This document shows positions 1 through 9,900 of a DNA stretch of 64,000 nucleotides, in pieces. This stretch comes from Gordius sp. MW1 (Eukaryota; Nematomorpha; Gordioida; Gordea; Gordiidae): contig OZ038526.1 in the NCBI GenBank assembly GCA_964036665.1, forward strand, positions 5,704,001-5,768,000. Reading direction: 5' to 3'. Under the pieces are notes generated by a model. The model did not search any database and was not told the DNA's origin. It saw only the letters and a program-made list of their open reading frames with translations. Within the stretch, counting starts at the first letter, position 1. Every line of letters starts with the position of its first letter. The position numbers were made by a program, and so were the translations under genes.

Positions 1-8
1 CTGGCCAT

Positions 9-346
9 CTGGCGAAACGGGCATGTGACGAATTTACTAAAATTAGGCAACAATTAATCTAAAGTTAAGAAACATATAATATTATCACCAAATTCAGATT
101 ATTTTCTGTAAGGAATCTAAATAATTCTGTTTTGTAATTAACTCTTGCAAGTTATATATCATTGTCACACTTAGGTTCTCCATTGTATACTTAAGCACAC
201 AAATTTTGCATAGTCTAATTTAATATTACTATATATTGCAATTCGAATAAAAAGTATAATCTATATTGTATATATAAATCATATATTCTATATATATAGA
301 TAAGCACACTTTTTTGCAACTTTTATGACTTCGCCAGCTGTCCATT
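9..346. repeat. MITE-like unit with CTGGCGAAA ends
   Basis: The left end reads CTGGCGAAACGGGCA and the right end, read on the other strand, reads CTGGCGAAATGGACA. The roughly 310 bases between are AT-rich and non-coding. This fits a small non-autonomous DNA transposon with imperfect terminal inverted repeats. No clear target duplication was seen, so the class is open. Confidence 0.35.
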
Positions 347-940
347 TCGCCAGGTGGGCTGGATTCAAATTATGAATACAAGAACGAATGATGAATACAC
401 GTAGTATTTTAAGGGAATGGGTCGAGGGTTTTTCATTATGTAAAAGGCAGTAATTGATAGAGAATTATGATTAATAAATGGGATAATTTTTATTTTGAAC
501 TAAATATAAAGTAGGAGGATTTTAAGTCAGATGTGCTTCTATGGTTGAAAAAACTTTAACCATTGCTATTATATTTATTTAAATTAATTATAGAGTTTGT
601 CTCAATTCCAGCTTTGAGCGCCACTAGTTATGGGACTTTCAGTAATGCAAGTCTTATAGAAGAGAAAAGGACTAGATTAAAGCCCAATAAAATATTTTTT
701 TTATTTTTTAACGACCAAATTAAACTCTAATTTGTATGGGCCTTAGATTAGTAACTTTCTATAAATGTTTTCGTTATAAAAATAAAATAGTTCAAATTAA
801 AGTGGGCCTGTTTTTAATTAGTGGGGCCTGATGTGGCGCTATTTCAGTTTAAATCTGCGGGCTGGGTGCGGGCCGACAAAATATTTCGACCCGTGCAAAC
901 CTCTAATGTATGCTACTACCATTGGTAACGGTTGTAGCAT
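347..940. other. AT-rich intron sequence, no gene seen
   Basis: No ORF, RNA gene or clear repeat is recognisable. A short GGGC-rich stretch at about 835-905 (GGGCTGGGTGCGGGCC) resembles the G/C-rich ends of hAT-type relics seen at 13430-13655 and 41499-42118. By position it lies in intron 3 of the partial transporter copy A. Confidence 0.4.
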
Positions 941-1374
941 TTAAGCATATAGGCATCTCTAGAGTATTGAAATCGCGAAAAGCGATCTTTTATAAAATTG
1001 TTGATCAATTTGTGAGGAGAAAACGATAGGCATAGATATTAAAAGAGCGGACTTTAACACATAGAGCCCCGAGCTAGGCTGGCAGAAGCGGTTTTGCCTA
1101 TAGATGACCGCCCTCCTTAGGAGTTGATGGGTTTGGAGCACAACACTTCGGGGAGCGAGTGAAAGAGCTAGCCGGGCCCGTTATAGCTAGCTCCTCCCTT
1201 TGAGCCATAACTGCTATACTTATCGGTCGTCATAGACGTTTCAATCGCAGGCAAGCCAAGGCCGGCCAACGATGAACCGGCGATGATCAGTAGTCTGAAT
1301 TATGACTCTGCGTCAAACATAACCTCTAGCCAGAGACGTCCGATAGTATCTTGACTAGTAAGCCTCAAGTTCAA

Positions 1375-1582
1375 CTCTTTGTGGAACGGCCATGCACCAT
1401 CACCCATTGAATTAAAGAGGTATCAATCTGTTTATCCTTATAGTGTCCTGGCAGGGTGAGTTTTCCTGTATTGAGTTAGCCCCAGGCTCAACTTCTAACG
1501 GAACGGATGCACCACTACACTATTGAATCGTGAAAGAACAGATATCAATCTGTCAATCCTTACAATTTTCTAGCCGGGCGAT
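1375..1582 (-). rRNA. 18S rRNA fragment (3' part), partly duplicated, pseudogene-like
   Basis: Read on the minus strand, 1376-1490 matches the universal small-subunit region with ACAGATTGAT followed by GGTGATGGTGCATGGCCGTT, which forms helices downstream of the 1100 loop. The adjacent 1493-1582 repeats the same region in a diverged form (GGATTGACAGATTGATATC, then GTAGTGGTGCATCCGTTCC). A working 18S gene has this segment once, so this is a rearranged copy. The sequence left of 1375 is too diverged to assign. Confidence 0.75.
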
Positions 1583-1591
1583 TTTTTCGGG

Positions 1592-2028
1592 AGATAGACT
1601 GCTCATTAACGCACAAAATGTACCCTTTTTCCACCATTCTGAAAGGCACATTGTAAAGTGGTGATCATATATAAATTCGTAATTTTCGCTAATTAAATAA
1701 TCTTAAAAAGGTAAATAAAAAAATATTGAATTGGGTAGATATCAAAAACAGCATTTTAAAATAAAAATCATTTAAAAAATACATAAAAATTAAAAATGTA
1801 AAAAATGCGATTAAAGTTTGTTTAATTATTAGCCATCAATATTAATTACTATTTTGTATAATATTAATTTATTGACGTTCGTTTTAATTTATAAACTAGT
1901 GAGGAGGGTAAATTGACTGTCATAGGGCAAAATTACATGGTTAAAATACACCAGTTGCCCTCTTCAAAATGGAGGAAAATTTGACACACAATTAACCATA
2001 TGTAACATATGGCATGAGCAGTCTATCT
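1592..2028. mobile_element. MITE inserted in the 18S rDNA fragment
   Basis: A 437-base AT-rich block is bounded by a perfect 15-base inverted repeat, AGATAGACTGCTCAT at 1592-1606 and its complement at 2014-2028. It separates 18S segments 1375-1582 and 2036-2440, which would otherwise be nearly contiguous. No coding capacity was seen. The superfamily is unknown because the target duplication is unclear. Confidence 0.65.
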
Positions 2029-2035
2029 AGTCTAT

Positions 2036-2440
2036 GGTTAAGTCACATTTGGGCGCAAGCTCCAATTCTGGTGGTGCCTTTGTGTCAATTCCTTTAAATT
2101 TCAGCGTTGCAACCGTACTTCCCCCGGAACCCAAACACTTTGGTTTCCAAACGTCATTTACTGGGCCTTAAAAAGATCCGGAAATAATTAACGGTCGAGA
2201 TCGCTTATGGTCAAAACCATAGCAGTATCTGATCGCCTTTGAACTTTTGACTTTAGTTCTTGATTAATGAAAACTTTTTCGGCAAATGCTTTCGCAATCG
2301 TTCGCCTTGTGGCGGTTCAAGAATGCTACCTTTAGCGCCACAGTAAGGATGGCATGCCCCCCTTCATCTTAATTAGACCATTAATAACTTGATCTGACGT
2401 TGCTCGCTAAACTAACGGGTTTCTTTAGGTCCTTGAGATA
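2036..2440 (-). rRNA. 18S rRNA fragment (central part)
   Basis: The minus strand contains the universally conserved small-subunit core in correct order: GCGAAAGCATTTGCC, CATTAATCAAGAAC, CCGGGGGAAGTACGGTTGC and TTTAAAGGAATTGAC, then CACCACCAG. Between these the sequence is diverged and AT-rich, including an atypical GATCCGGAAATAATTAACGG segment. The 5' third and 3' end of 18S are absent. It is either a decaying rDNA insertion or comes from a lineage with fast-evolving rRNA. It lies within an intron. Confidence 0.85.
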
Positions 2441-3567
2441 AGCCAAGAGATTAAATGCGCATCATTGTTTAAAGCACTTTTGATATAATAATTTAAACCA
2501 TGATTAAAACATATTTTCTTACCTTTATAAAGCATTTTTAATTGTGTGATTTAAACCATGATTAATACATATTTTCTTACCTTTGATTATCGACTTGTTC
2601 GAGTCTCGAGCCAATAGGCCCCCAAAATTTCAAGTCGGATCCCTCAATGCTTTATTTACAAATTCAATTATTTTTGCAGACTCAAGGCAAAATACTGTGC
2701 AAATATTTACCCAGTGTCATTCGATCCGAAAGTTCCCCTCTCTCTGCCCCCCTAACTCTTAATGATAAGTTAGCCATCAAGGATTCGTAGTGTTTACAAT
2801 CTTAACAATCGATTTTATCAGAGGATGAAAGTAAACCGGAATGGGTAAAGGAAAGAATATCATAAAGGTCGAATGAAATTAAATTTTAATTTAATAGAGT
2901 GTCGTTGCATGGAGGTGCGGGAGGGGAGGGTTTTCATTCTAATTCGATATGTTTACACTAGTATCATGGGCGTAGTCGGATTCAATTTAAAGGGAAGGGG
3001 GGTGGCAATGTACTATTTTCAGAGTTTGATCATATATGGGGGGGGGGGGGGCGATAAGTAAGTCGACGAATATTATAATATAGGTAGACGGGTGTCTATG
3101 AAAGTTCAATTCAGGGTTGATCGATGAAATCATAATTTCATTAGTTTGGACTGAATTAAAAATTATAATGCTAAACAATATTCAGGCTTTTCATATGAAA
3201 CTCTGAAGACCCCAAAAATAATATCGCCATTTGCATGCAAGCGCGATAGACCACGTGTTATGATTTAAAACTTAGACCAATCCTTCAGCCAAAACAAACA
3301 ATTTTAACTGAATATGAAGAGCGGAAAGATACTTATGTAGTAAGCACATTAATACTACCACAACCTTGAAAACCCCAGCTGTATTTATACTGAAAAAAGT
3401 GCCCGAGTGAAATTTTAAAGTTTAGAGTGGGGTTTGAGGTCAACTGTGCAGAACTGTATGGCGTTCGTTCTGGAAAATTTGGCTTGAGGGGGGGTTGCTA
3501 TTTCGAAAATGGGAGGCATTTGCCCCTCCCAGGTATTTTGAATGCAATTTAGTATATAATTATTTAC

Positions 3568-3643
3568 CTATGCCTGCCTGTCCAACGATCCATGTAAGGC
3601 GGAGGAAGAGCATGACACCCCATATGTTAAGGACACAACGGAT
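3568..3643 (-). CDS. SLC12A2-like: Copy A exon 3 (TM1)
   Basis: The 76-base exon sits between TCTAG and GTAAAT. It encodes [16 protein letters not shown] then TWIVGQAGI plus the first base of Gly. Asn and Ile of the LNIW motif, which line the K+ site in NKCC1, are kept. It differs from copy B by only three residues. Confidence 0.92.
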
Positions 3644-6525
3644 CTAGATTGCAACGAGACACAATACTATAACATATTTTTTTGGTCATTGACATCAGAG
3701 TACCAAATAAAATTTTGTCCAGTAAAATTAGGCAACAACTTCTTTGTTAAATTACATTTTCAGTGATATAAATTTTTTTTAATTAACTGTATACAGTGAT
3801 GCAATTTATGACTCACTGTGACACCTTTAATCCAACCAAATTTAGCACCTTTAGAGATACCATGTTGCAAATCTTCTGTTGATGGGACATCACAAATTGG
3901 TTGCTTATATAAATAATATTTTGAATTAATCATCTCATACACAAATGATAGTTTTATATAATTAATAACAGATAATTGTTTGGATTTTATAAAAATTTAT
4001 GATTATATACAGTGGCGTTGCTAGGGGGGCCGTGGGGGCCGAGGCCCACCCCCCCCCCCCCCCCCAGAGCAAAAATCTGGCCCCATGCCCTCACCCCAGG
4101 GGAAACATTTTCAGCCCCTTGAGCAATTTTTTTAATTTTATCTTAATTAAGAAACAGTATGGTGATTATATTTGTTTCTGAATAAAACTTTTAATTATAA
4201 TATTACAATAAAGGTGCTGTATAAGAAAATAAAGGATGCAAATTTTATAATTGTTGAATCGACATAATTCCATAAATTTAACATTAATTTTTTAATTAAA
4301 ATCTGAGTTTTTAATTGGTTTCAAAATTGAGTTATATTATCCTACCATCGATGGAATAATAGCAGAATTAGACATAAGATTTTTAAATACTAATTGTAAT
4401 TCATATAAGTCTTTAGAAGGTTTAAATCCTTCATCTCCTTTTTTGCGATAAATCTCTTTTATCAGAAGTAATTAACCATTATGAATTACAACTGCAAGAT
4501 GCCGAAGTGATAATGGCAAAAGTATGTCATATTTTTTAATTCTTTACCGTCGAATAAAATAAAACGTAATGATAATTTTTAACTTATTAAAATTTTACCC
4601 TCAACAGTGTTTCCAAATTCTACTATTTTGATTAAAATAATTTTAACTATCCCAATAACTTCGGTTCTTGCGAAAAATTGTTCTCATTGCTAAAACGGAT
4701 TAAAATTTATCTTCGTTCCACAATTGGACAAGATTGGATATCGTCATTAGCTTTATTGAGCTTAAAACATGAGCATATAGATGTTATTCCCCCGGATGAT
4801 ATTAAACATTTATTTGCAACATCGAGTAAAAGGCGTAATGAAGTGCTATTATTTAAAGACTAATTCTAATATTTAATGAAGAAATATCTGGGCTTTGGAA
4901 CTCGCTTTGATCGCTTTAAAACTTTAAAAATATATTAAAATATTGTTAAATTCACAATAATTCCATCGTGGATTTAATTTATTTGTCCATCTCACATGCT
5001 TTTTGTTTAACCATGTTTTTATGGACCACATGCAGATGCACATATAAGTTCAATAATTTTCGGAAAATGGTTTGCTATAATTTTTCCCATTTATTAGAGA
5101 TACCCCATCATAAGTTTAATCAGCATACTTTTAAATTTATATTAATAAAAAATTCCTGAATTTTATCGACAATTGTTAATGCAACAAAACTTTCAAGGGA
5201 TAAAAATCAAAAAATTCTTTATGTGTGTCATTGGATTTAATAAAATGTACACAAACACTAAGTTGTTCTGTGAATCTCACATCTATTTCATCTAGAATTT
5301 TAAATAAAATTTTGATTCATTTAATTTTAACAGAATACTTTTAAGGTTCATTTTGCCCTTAAATTAGTTCATTTTAATTTTTAGGTGGTGTAAATGGGGG
5401 GGGGGAGGGGGGGGGGGGGGGGGGGTTGTGCAAATATATCTATAATATCATCAGTGGAATTAACTTCTAAATATTCATTCTCGTACGAATTTTTTTTTTA
5501 TTTTATTTTATGTTATAATTTCGTCTTTTGAGGATCTAACCTTAACCTTAAAAAAGGCTTTTAAATGTTGTCATTGTTTTCCTGGAAAATGCTGCTTGAA
5601 AATGCTGCCAATATCGTATTTAAAAAATTTATATATGGCCAAGATTTTTTTGGGTTGTGGCAATACAAGATTTTTATAAAAACTTTGTTGTATGGTTTTT
5701 TACTTTTTTTTTTTTAAACTTTTAAAATTATATTGTCAATATCCCGGTTCCACTTTGTGCCCTTACAATTCATTAGTGCACAAACTTACTTTACTGTGTG
5801 AAATTTTTTATATTGTCTTGATATAATTGTTTCAACTACATAAATTTGTTTTACTTATGAATAATTTTTTTTTTCATTTTATGCCCTTTAAACATATGAG
5901 GGATCTAAGACATGGACTTAATTATTTAAAGTTAAAGCGAATGTGATGAAATAAAAAATAAACAAAGTAGTAGCGAAATTTTAATTGACGAACGTTTAGG
6001 GGGAAAAAAATTTCCAAATGCGTTTGTCCCCTTCCAACTTGTGTAAATCAAAGCTCGCCCCCCCCCAAGGCAAAAAGGCTAGCTACGCCACTGATTACAT
6101 ATATATTTCTCATATTAAATAACAAAGTTTCAATTTTTTAATAGAAAATAAACAGTTATAAAACAATTATTTTAAAGGTAGCATTAAGAAAATAACACTG
6201 GTAGTAAAGATATTATTACCTGAAAAATTGCCTTTGGTTTGTGTAGATCATATAAACTTGGCCTTTTGCTAAATGATAAGTTATTTTTGTAATGTTCAAC
6301 CTTGGGTAAGGTTTCATGAAGGGACTCTTTTCTAGGAATGTAATTTTGGAAAGATAGTGCAGTCACCTTTTTTGAATTTAAGTTAATGCTATTGTTCAAA
6401 TTGATATGGCCATTTGTAGGGTTATCAATTTTATCCGACACAGATGAGACCATAAATCGAAAATCAGACCGTCCAATATTGTCATTAAAACCATCAAACA
6501 TTGTTCCAATTTTTTTAGCCTCCAT
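3568..6525 (-). CDS. SLC12A2-like: SLC12 cotransporter copy A, 5' exons 1-3 (continues beyond left edge)
   Basis: This is the second, partial copy of the cation-chloride cotransporter encoded completely at 28783-53329. Exon 1 (6525-6220, 102 aa) starts at an ATG preceded in frame by TAA and carries RFMV at residues 23-26, the SPAK/OSR1 kinase-docking type, plus [10 protein letters not shown]. Exon 2 (3903-3817, 29 aa) ends in GAKFGWIKGVT. Exon 3 (3643-3568) encodes TM1 ([20 protein letters not shown]). Splice positions and phases match copy B exactly and no stop or frameshift is seen, so it looks functional. Exon 4 in copy B lies 4 kb further downstream, which for copy A would be outside the window. 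Intron 1 contains a hAT transposon absent from copy B. Confidence 0.9.
3817..3903 (-). CDS. SLC12A2-like: Copy A exon 2
   Basis: An 87-base phase-0 exon (acceptor ATAAG, donor GTGAGT) encoding 29 residues. These start QPICDVPSTEDLQ and end GAKFGWIKGVT, the conserved segment just before TM1 of NKCC proteins. Confidence 0.9.
4010..6093. mobile_element. hAT DNA transposon with CAGTGGCG ends and 8-bp target duplication
   Basis: The terminal inverted repeats are CAGTGGCGTTGCTAGG at 4010 and its near-complement GCTAGCTACGCCACTG ending at 6093. They are flanked by the near-identical 8-mers ATTATATA (4002-4009) and ATTACATA (6094-6101), the hAT signature. The interior holds only relics: 4678-4863 (+) encodes IKIYLRSTIGQDWISSLALL, resembling the C-terminal dimerisation region of ZMYM/TTF-type hAT transposases. 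G-tracts lie near both ends. It occupies intron 1 of copy A. Removing it leaves an intron of about 224 bases, close to the 228 bases of copy B, so it inserted after the duplication. Confidence 0.85.
4678..4863 (+). pseudogene. hAT transposase C-terminal remnant
   Basis: The reading frame shows KRIKIYLRSTIGQDWISSLA followed by LSLKHEHIDV and KRRNEVLLF. This is the pattern of the hAT family dimerisation domain (short leucine-rich helix, then an Ile/Asp stretch and basic tail). The rest of the transposase is absent or decayed. A diverged relative is at about 12240-12400. Confidence 0.6.
6220..6525 (-). CDS. SLC12A2-like: Copy A exon 1 (N-terminal regulatory region)
   Basis: A 102-residue exon from ATG to a CAG|GTAATA donor. 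RFMV at 23-26 is an RFxV docking motif for SPAK/OSR1-type kinases. LPKVEHYKN and [10 protein letters not shown] correspond to the conserved PRIDHYR and RPSLAEL blocks of NKCC N-termini. An in-frame TAA lies about eight codons upstream, fixing the start. Confidence 0.9.
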
Positions 6526-6665
6526 TAATGCAGTAATTTGAGTATATATTTAATAATTTATTAAATGCATCCAGATATATATCGGCTGCAAGAAATTTAA
6601 ATTTTGCGTCACAATGTACAGCTGATTTAAAAGTATGCATGCTCCTAAAACTCAAAAAATTGGTT
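6526..6665 (-). promoter_or_regulatory. Conserved upstream block of copy A
   Basis: About 130 bases upstream of the copy A ATG align with 53330-53470 upstream of copy B and then similarity stops. The best-kept part (about 6580-6640) reads on the minus strand as CAGCTG, then TGTGACGCAAAATTTAAATTT, then a CAGCCG-type motif. TGACG is a CRE/AP-1-like half-site and AATTTAAATTT is TATA-like. Promoter or 5'UTR function is inferred from position and conservation. Confidence 0.4.
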
Positions 6666-6699
6666 ACCATTTGCTCAACTGGTCTATCGCTCAAAGGAT

Positions 6700-7545
6700 C
6701 TACAACCAATCAAAATGTAGTTCAAATTTGCAAAGCATGCTTATAACTAACAAGTTTTATATTTATTCATATTATAAACACTTTTAAAGGTTGCAAAAAT
6801 TTATATGAAGCACATAATATATGAAGATTAAATTTTTTATTGCTGCCTATAAATTTTCTCATAGTTTAAATTAAATGTTTTATAATAAACTATTATGCAT
6901 CTACAATATTTAATATTATTATATATAATAGATATAATTATATAATAAATCTTAAATTTATTTTGCAGTTTATGAATTGTGCAATAGACGAGTTGAGTAT
7001 AAAGCAACACTAATATTACACATTATAATGAAATCTATTAGGCTTTAAGTAAATAAATCTTACTAAGGAAAGAGCATAAAAATTAGAATTTAAGAAAATA
7101 TGTGCAGGTGAAATGTAATTTATTAGACCTTGTAATGTACACTGGATAAGATTATTAACGCAAATATACTTGTTGTATCCCTGCTGAATCCGGAGATTAT
7201 TTTTATTTTTATCCTTATTCTTCACGTGTGTTCAATATTTCATATTAAATTATAAAAATCGCATTCAAGAAGGGGCGAAATATAATTCCACTTCAGTGAC
7301 TTAGCTTGAGTTTTACCCTTGGGGGGGGGGGGGGGGGGGAAGCAATAATTATAATTAAATGAGGAGGAGTTCTGTACTTTTTGTCAAACGGGCTACTGTA
7401 TTTTATCCGTTTTCTCCCCTTATACCTCTACAGACATTAAATTACTTGAAATCGTACCTTTTCTTAGCATTATGTATCTAATCAGGTTAGGTCTTTCCAC
7501 TTTTGTTTACCTTTGGCTTGCACATTGATCAAACTAAAATATATA
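6700..7545. other. AT-rich intergenic stretch, no gene seen
   Basis: No supported ORF or RNA gene. A poly-G run of about 19 lies at 7321-7339. The stretch ends at the (CTT)n tract at 7549-7562 that marks the tail of the LINE relic to its right. Confidence 0.5.
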
Positions 7546-8370
7546 CTTTTCTTCTTCTTCTTTATCAGTTATTTGGTCCCACATTCGTGGGGTTTGTTTT
7601 GATAAGTTTCTTCCATCTTGACCGGTTGAGTGCCGTGTCTTAACTAATCTCTTAAGTTTTCATAGCTTTATCGACCTGCTTTTTCCACGTGACACGGGGT
7701 CGTCCTTTTCCTCTCTTCCCCGGTATCTTCATGTCCAGTACTTTTCGATTTACGTCATCCGTGTCCCTTCTTAGTATATGCCCGTCCCGCCTTAGCCGAT
7801 TTTCGTTAATCATGTCCACCATGAATACCCATTTTTGTCTTGAGAAAGTCATTCGTCATATGGTCGAGCTTAGTATACTTCAAGCTCCACCGTATCATTT
7901 TTATCTCTGTGGCTTGTAATAGCTTTCCTTCCGTGGTGTTTAATGCCCATGTTTCACTTCCATAAAGTAACACCGGTCTTACGATGGGTTTGTAAGCATT
8001 GCTCTTCAAACATATTGGCATTTTCTTGTCGAACATTACACCGGATATACTTCGCCATTTTAGCCATCCTTTTGGATCCGGGCATTAACTTTCGTTGCGC
8101 AACCTGCCTCTTGATGTAGCATCCAGCCGAGGTAACTCTTTGGTACTTTAGATGGTCATCAGCGATGGGTTGCCTAACCTTCATTTTCATGTATACCGTT
8201 TTTCGATCGTCGACCTTTAGACCATATCCAGCTAAGCGCTTTGACCACTTTTCGGCTTCTTCTAATACTTTCTCCCTTGTTTCCTCGCATAGTACTATAT
8301 CATCGGAATATAGCATATACCATGGCGATGACTTTTGAAAGTCCCTCGTTATCGTGTCGATAATTATATT
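7546..8370 (-). pseudogene. LINE reverse transcriptase C-terminal part (RTE-like), first segment
   Basis: Minus-strand fragments in order encode the RT catalytic box MLYSDDIVLCEETREK (about 8316), then GLKVDDRKT, then PVLLYGSETWALN (about 7960), and RRDTDDVNRKVLDM with GKRGKGRPRVTWK (about 7720). These are the usual landmarks of an RTE-like LINE RT. Frameshifts separate them. The 3' end runs into a GAA-type simple repeat at 7562-7549, as RTE-like tails do. The upstream part of the same ORF lies at 9796-9900, across an inserted element. Confidence 0.8.
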
Positions 8371-9795
8371 AAAACTCGGGCCTTCGGCCCTCGTGGGAAG
8401 GGGAAGAAGGGAAGGGAAGGGGAGAAGGGAAGGGGGGACGACTCATCTGTACTTCGTATAAATGTATCATATTTGCTATGCAATTTATGGGCGAGAAAGG
8501 TGGGAAGGGGCGAGAATGCCTATAGGGGGGTATTAAATGCCTAATGATTAATTAATTATTTATACAAATTTTCCATTATAGGCAAAATGTAATATAGGCA
8601 AGGGTTAGGGTTAGATTTAGTGTTTGCATCTAGTTGCGTATTACATTAGTGGCCGTTAGTGATTATGGGTCTAACAAACATTATATTATAAAACATCACA
8701 ATGTTAAGAATTTGCATAATTGTTGGGAGAAATTTTTTGTTGAATTTTAACAATTTTTAATTAAAAAAATCAAAAATTTGGCCAATGGTCATTTTTTCTC
8801 TATTGGTCAGTATCAACAGATACTCTATAAGTCAATGATAGCCAAAAAACGGGAAAAAAATTTTGGTGCTCACTTTGCCCAATGGTCATTTTTTTCCATA
8901 GGTCAGCAGCCAGCACACGGTAAAAGTGGATATAAATTCATATGAGTAAAAAAACGAAAAAAAAATTTTCGAATTACATTTTGGCCAATGGTCATTTTTT
9001 TCCATTGGTCAGCAGCCAGGACACGGTAAAAGTGGATATAAATTCATAATAGTCAAAAAAAAAACGAAAAAAAATTCTCGAATCACATTTTGGCCAATGG
9101 TCATTTTATTCCATTGGTCAGCAGCCAGCGGACGGCCAAAAAGTCATAATACCAATGGTAGGAACAGGAACAATCATAATAGTCAAAAAAAACGAAAAAA
9201 ATCATTTCGATTCACATTTTGGCCTATGGTCATTTTTTCCATCGGTCAGGAGATAGCGGACGTCCAAAAAGTCATAATAGCAATGGTAATAACAGGAACA
9301 ATCATAATAGTAAAAAAAACGAAAAAATAAACTCGGATTCACATTTTGGCCAATGGTCATTTTTTTCATTGGTCAGCAGCCAGCGGACGGCCAAAAAGTC
9401 TTATTATCAATGATAGTAACAAGAACAATCATAAGAGTCAAAAAAACTCCGGGATTCTAACCCAAAAACTAGTTAAATTGCATAGCAATTAAAAGTAAAC
9501 AACTTTAATTTATGTTTATTATATAACTAGTTAAAAATTGCATAGCAATTTAAAGTAAACAACTTTTATTTATGTTTATTATATAAAATTAATAAAATGA
9601 AACAATAATAGAACAAGCGGACGACCAAAAAGTCATATTATCAATGGGGCACCTTTTTCTTATGTATTAATTTAAAAAATCGATAACCTAATATACCCAA
9701 TGCAAATAGATAGGGAGGGTGTATGCGGACGCTGACGTGACAAGACATCGGTAAACAAAATCAAAAGCGAGCCCATAAATTGCATAGCAATTAAT
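8371..9795 (-). mobile_element. Composite helitron/helentron-like element, copy 1
   Basis: On the minus strand the element starts ATTAATTGCTATGCAATTTA (palindromic AATTGCATAGCAATT) and ends in the hairpin GGGCCGAAGGCCC followed by GAG and a T-run. Just inside the 3' end, GCTATGCAATTTATGGGC at 8476-8495 repeats the 5' terminus in inverted orientation. The middle is a six-unit minisatellite (8760-9440). It has no coding capacity. Subterminal inverted repeat, 3' hairpin and T|T insertion without target duplication fit helentron-associated (HINE-like) elements. It inserted inside the LINE RT ORF. Confidence 0.6.
8760..9440 (+). repeat. Minisatellite, six units of about 100-130 bp
   Basis: Units start near 8780, 8878, 8984, 9092, 9221 and 9347, each with GGCCAATGGTCATTTTTTCC then ATTGGTCAG. 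Later units add CAGCGGACGGCCAAAAAGTC and ACAGGAACAATCATAATAGT. CCAATGG and CCATTGG form a perfect 7-bp stem in every unit. The same six-unit array recurs at 16070-16750. Spacers are of variable length and also repeated, so it is not a CRISPR. Confidence 0.85.
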
Positions 9796-9900
9796 AAAAA
9801 GGGGACTTAAAGCAGATCCTTGATGTAAGCCAATATTAACCCGAAAGGGTTTAAAGTCTCCAACTGTCGTCCTAACGCAAGAATTTGAGGCTTAATAAAA
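9796..9900 (-). pseudogene. LINE reverse transcriptase, upstream segment
   Basis: The minus strand reads VRTTVGDFKPF then [13 protein letters not shown], the RT motif preceding the catalytic box in RTE-like LINEs. It breaks off at LF at 9796, and the frame resumes as NIIIDTITRD at 8370, directly ahead of the SDD box. The two pieces are one ORF split by the composite element. The upstream edge is an 8-bp-stem hairpin at 9901-9919. Confidence 0.75.

Larger units (their letters stand above)
944..2880 (-). other. rDNA-derived block inside transporter intron 3 (copy A)
   Basis: The block carries recognisable 18S rRNA segments on the minus strand, flanked by sequence also present at 49100-49830 in the equivalent intron of copy B. 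The shared flanks include GAGGAGAAA and GATAGGCAT at 1012-1035 and CGATTTTAT plus GGATGAAAG at 2810-2831. Copy B lacks the recognisable 18S core. The block is therefore older than, or contemporary with, the duplication, and was either lost from B or gained in A. A 58-base unit is imperfectly repeated at 2491-2590. Confidence 0.6.

Noticed and set aside
3039-3050. Poly-G runs here and at about 5396, 7321, 22245, 23947 and 52075 as a coding or regulatory signal
   Set aside because: They coincide with transposon ends or degenerate tracts, and their length is unreliable in assemblies; treated only as part of the MITE/hAT families.
8760-9440. Regular repeats with spacers, CRISPR-like
   Set aside because: Units of 100-130 bp contain no short constant repeat separated by unique spacers; the spacers are repeated too and the window is clearly eukaryotic.
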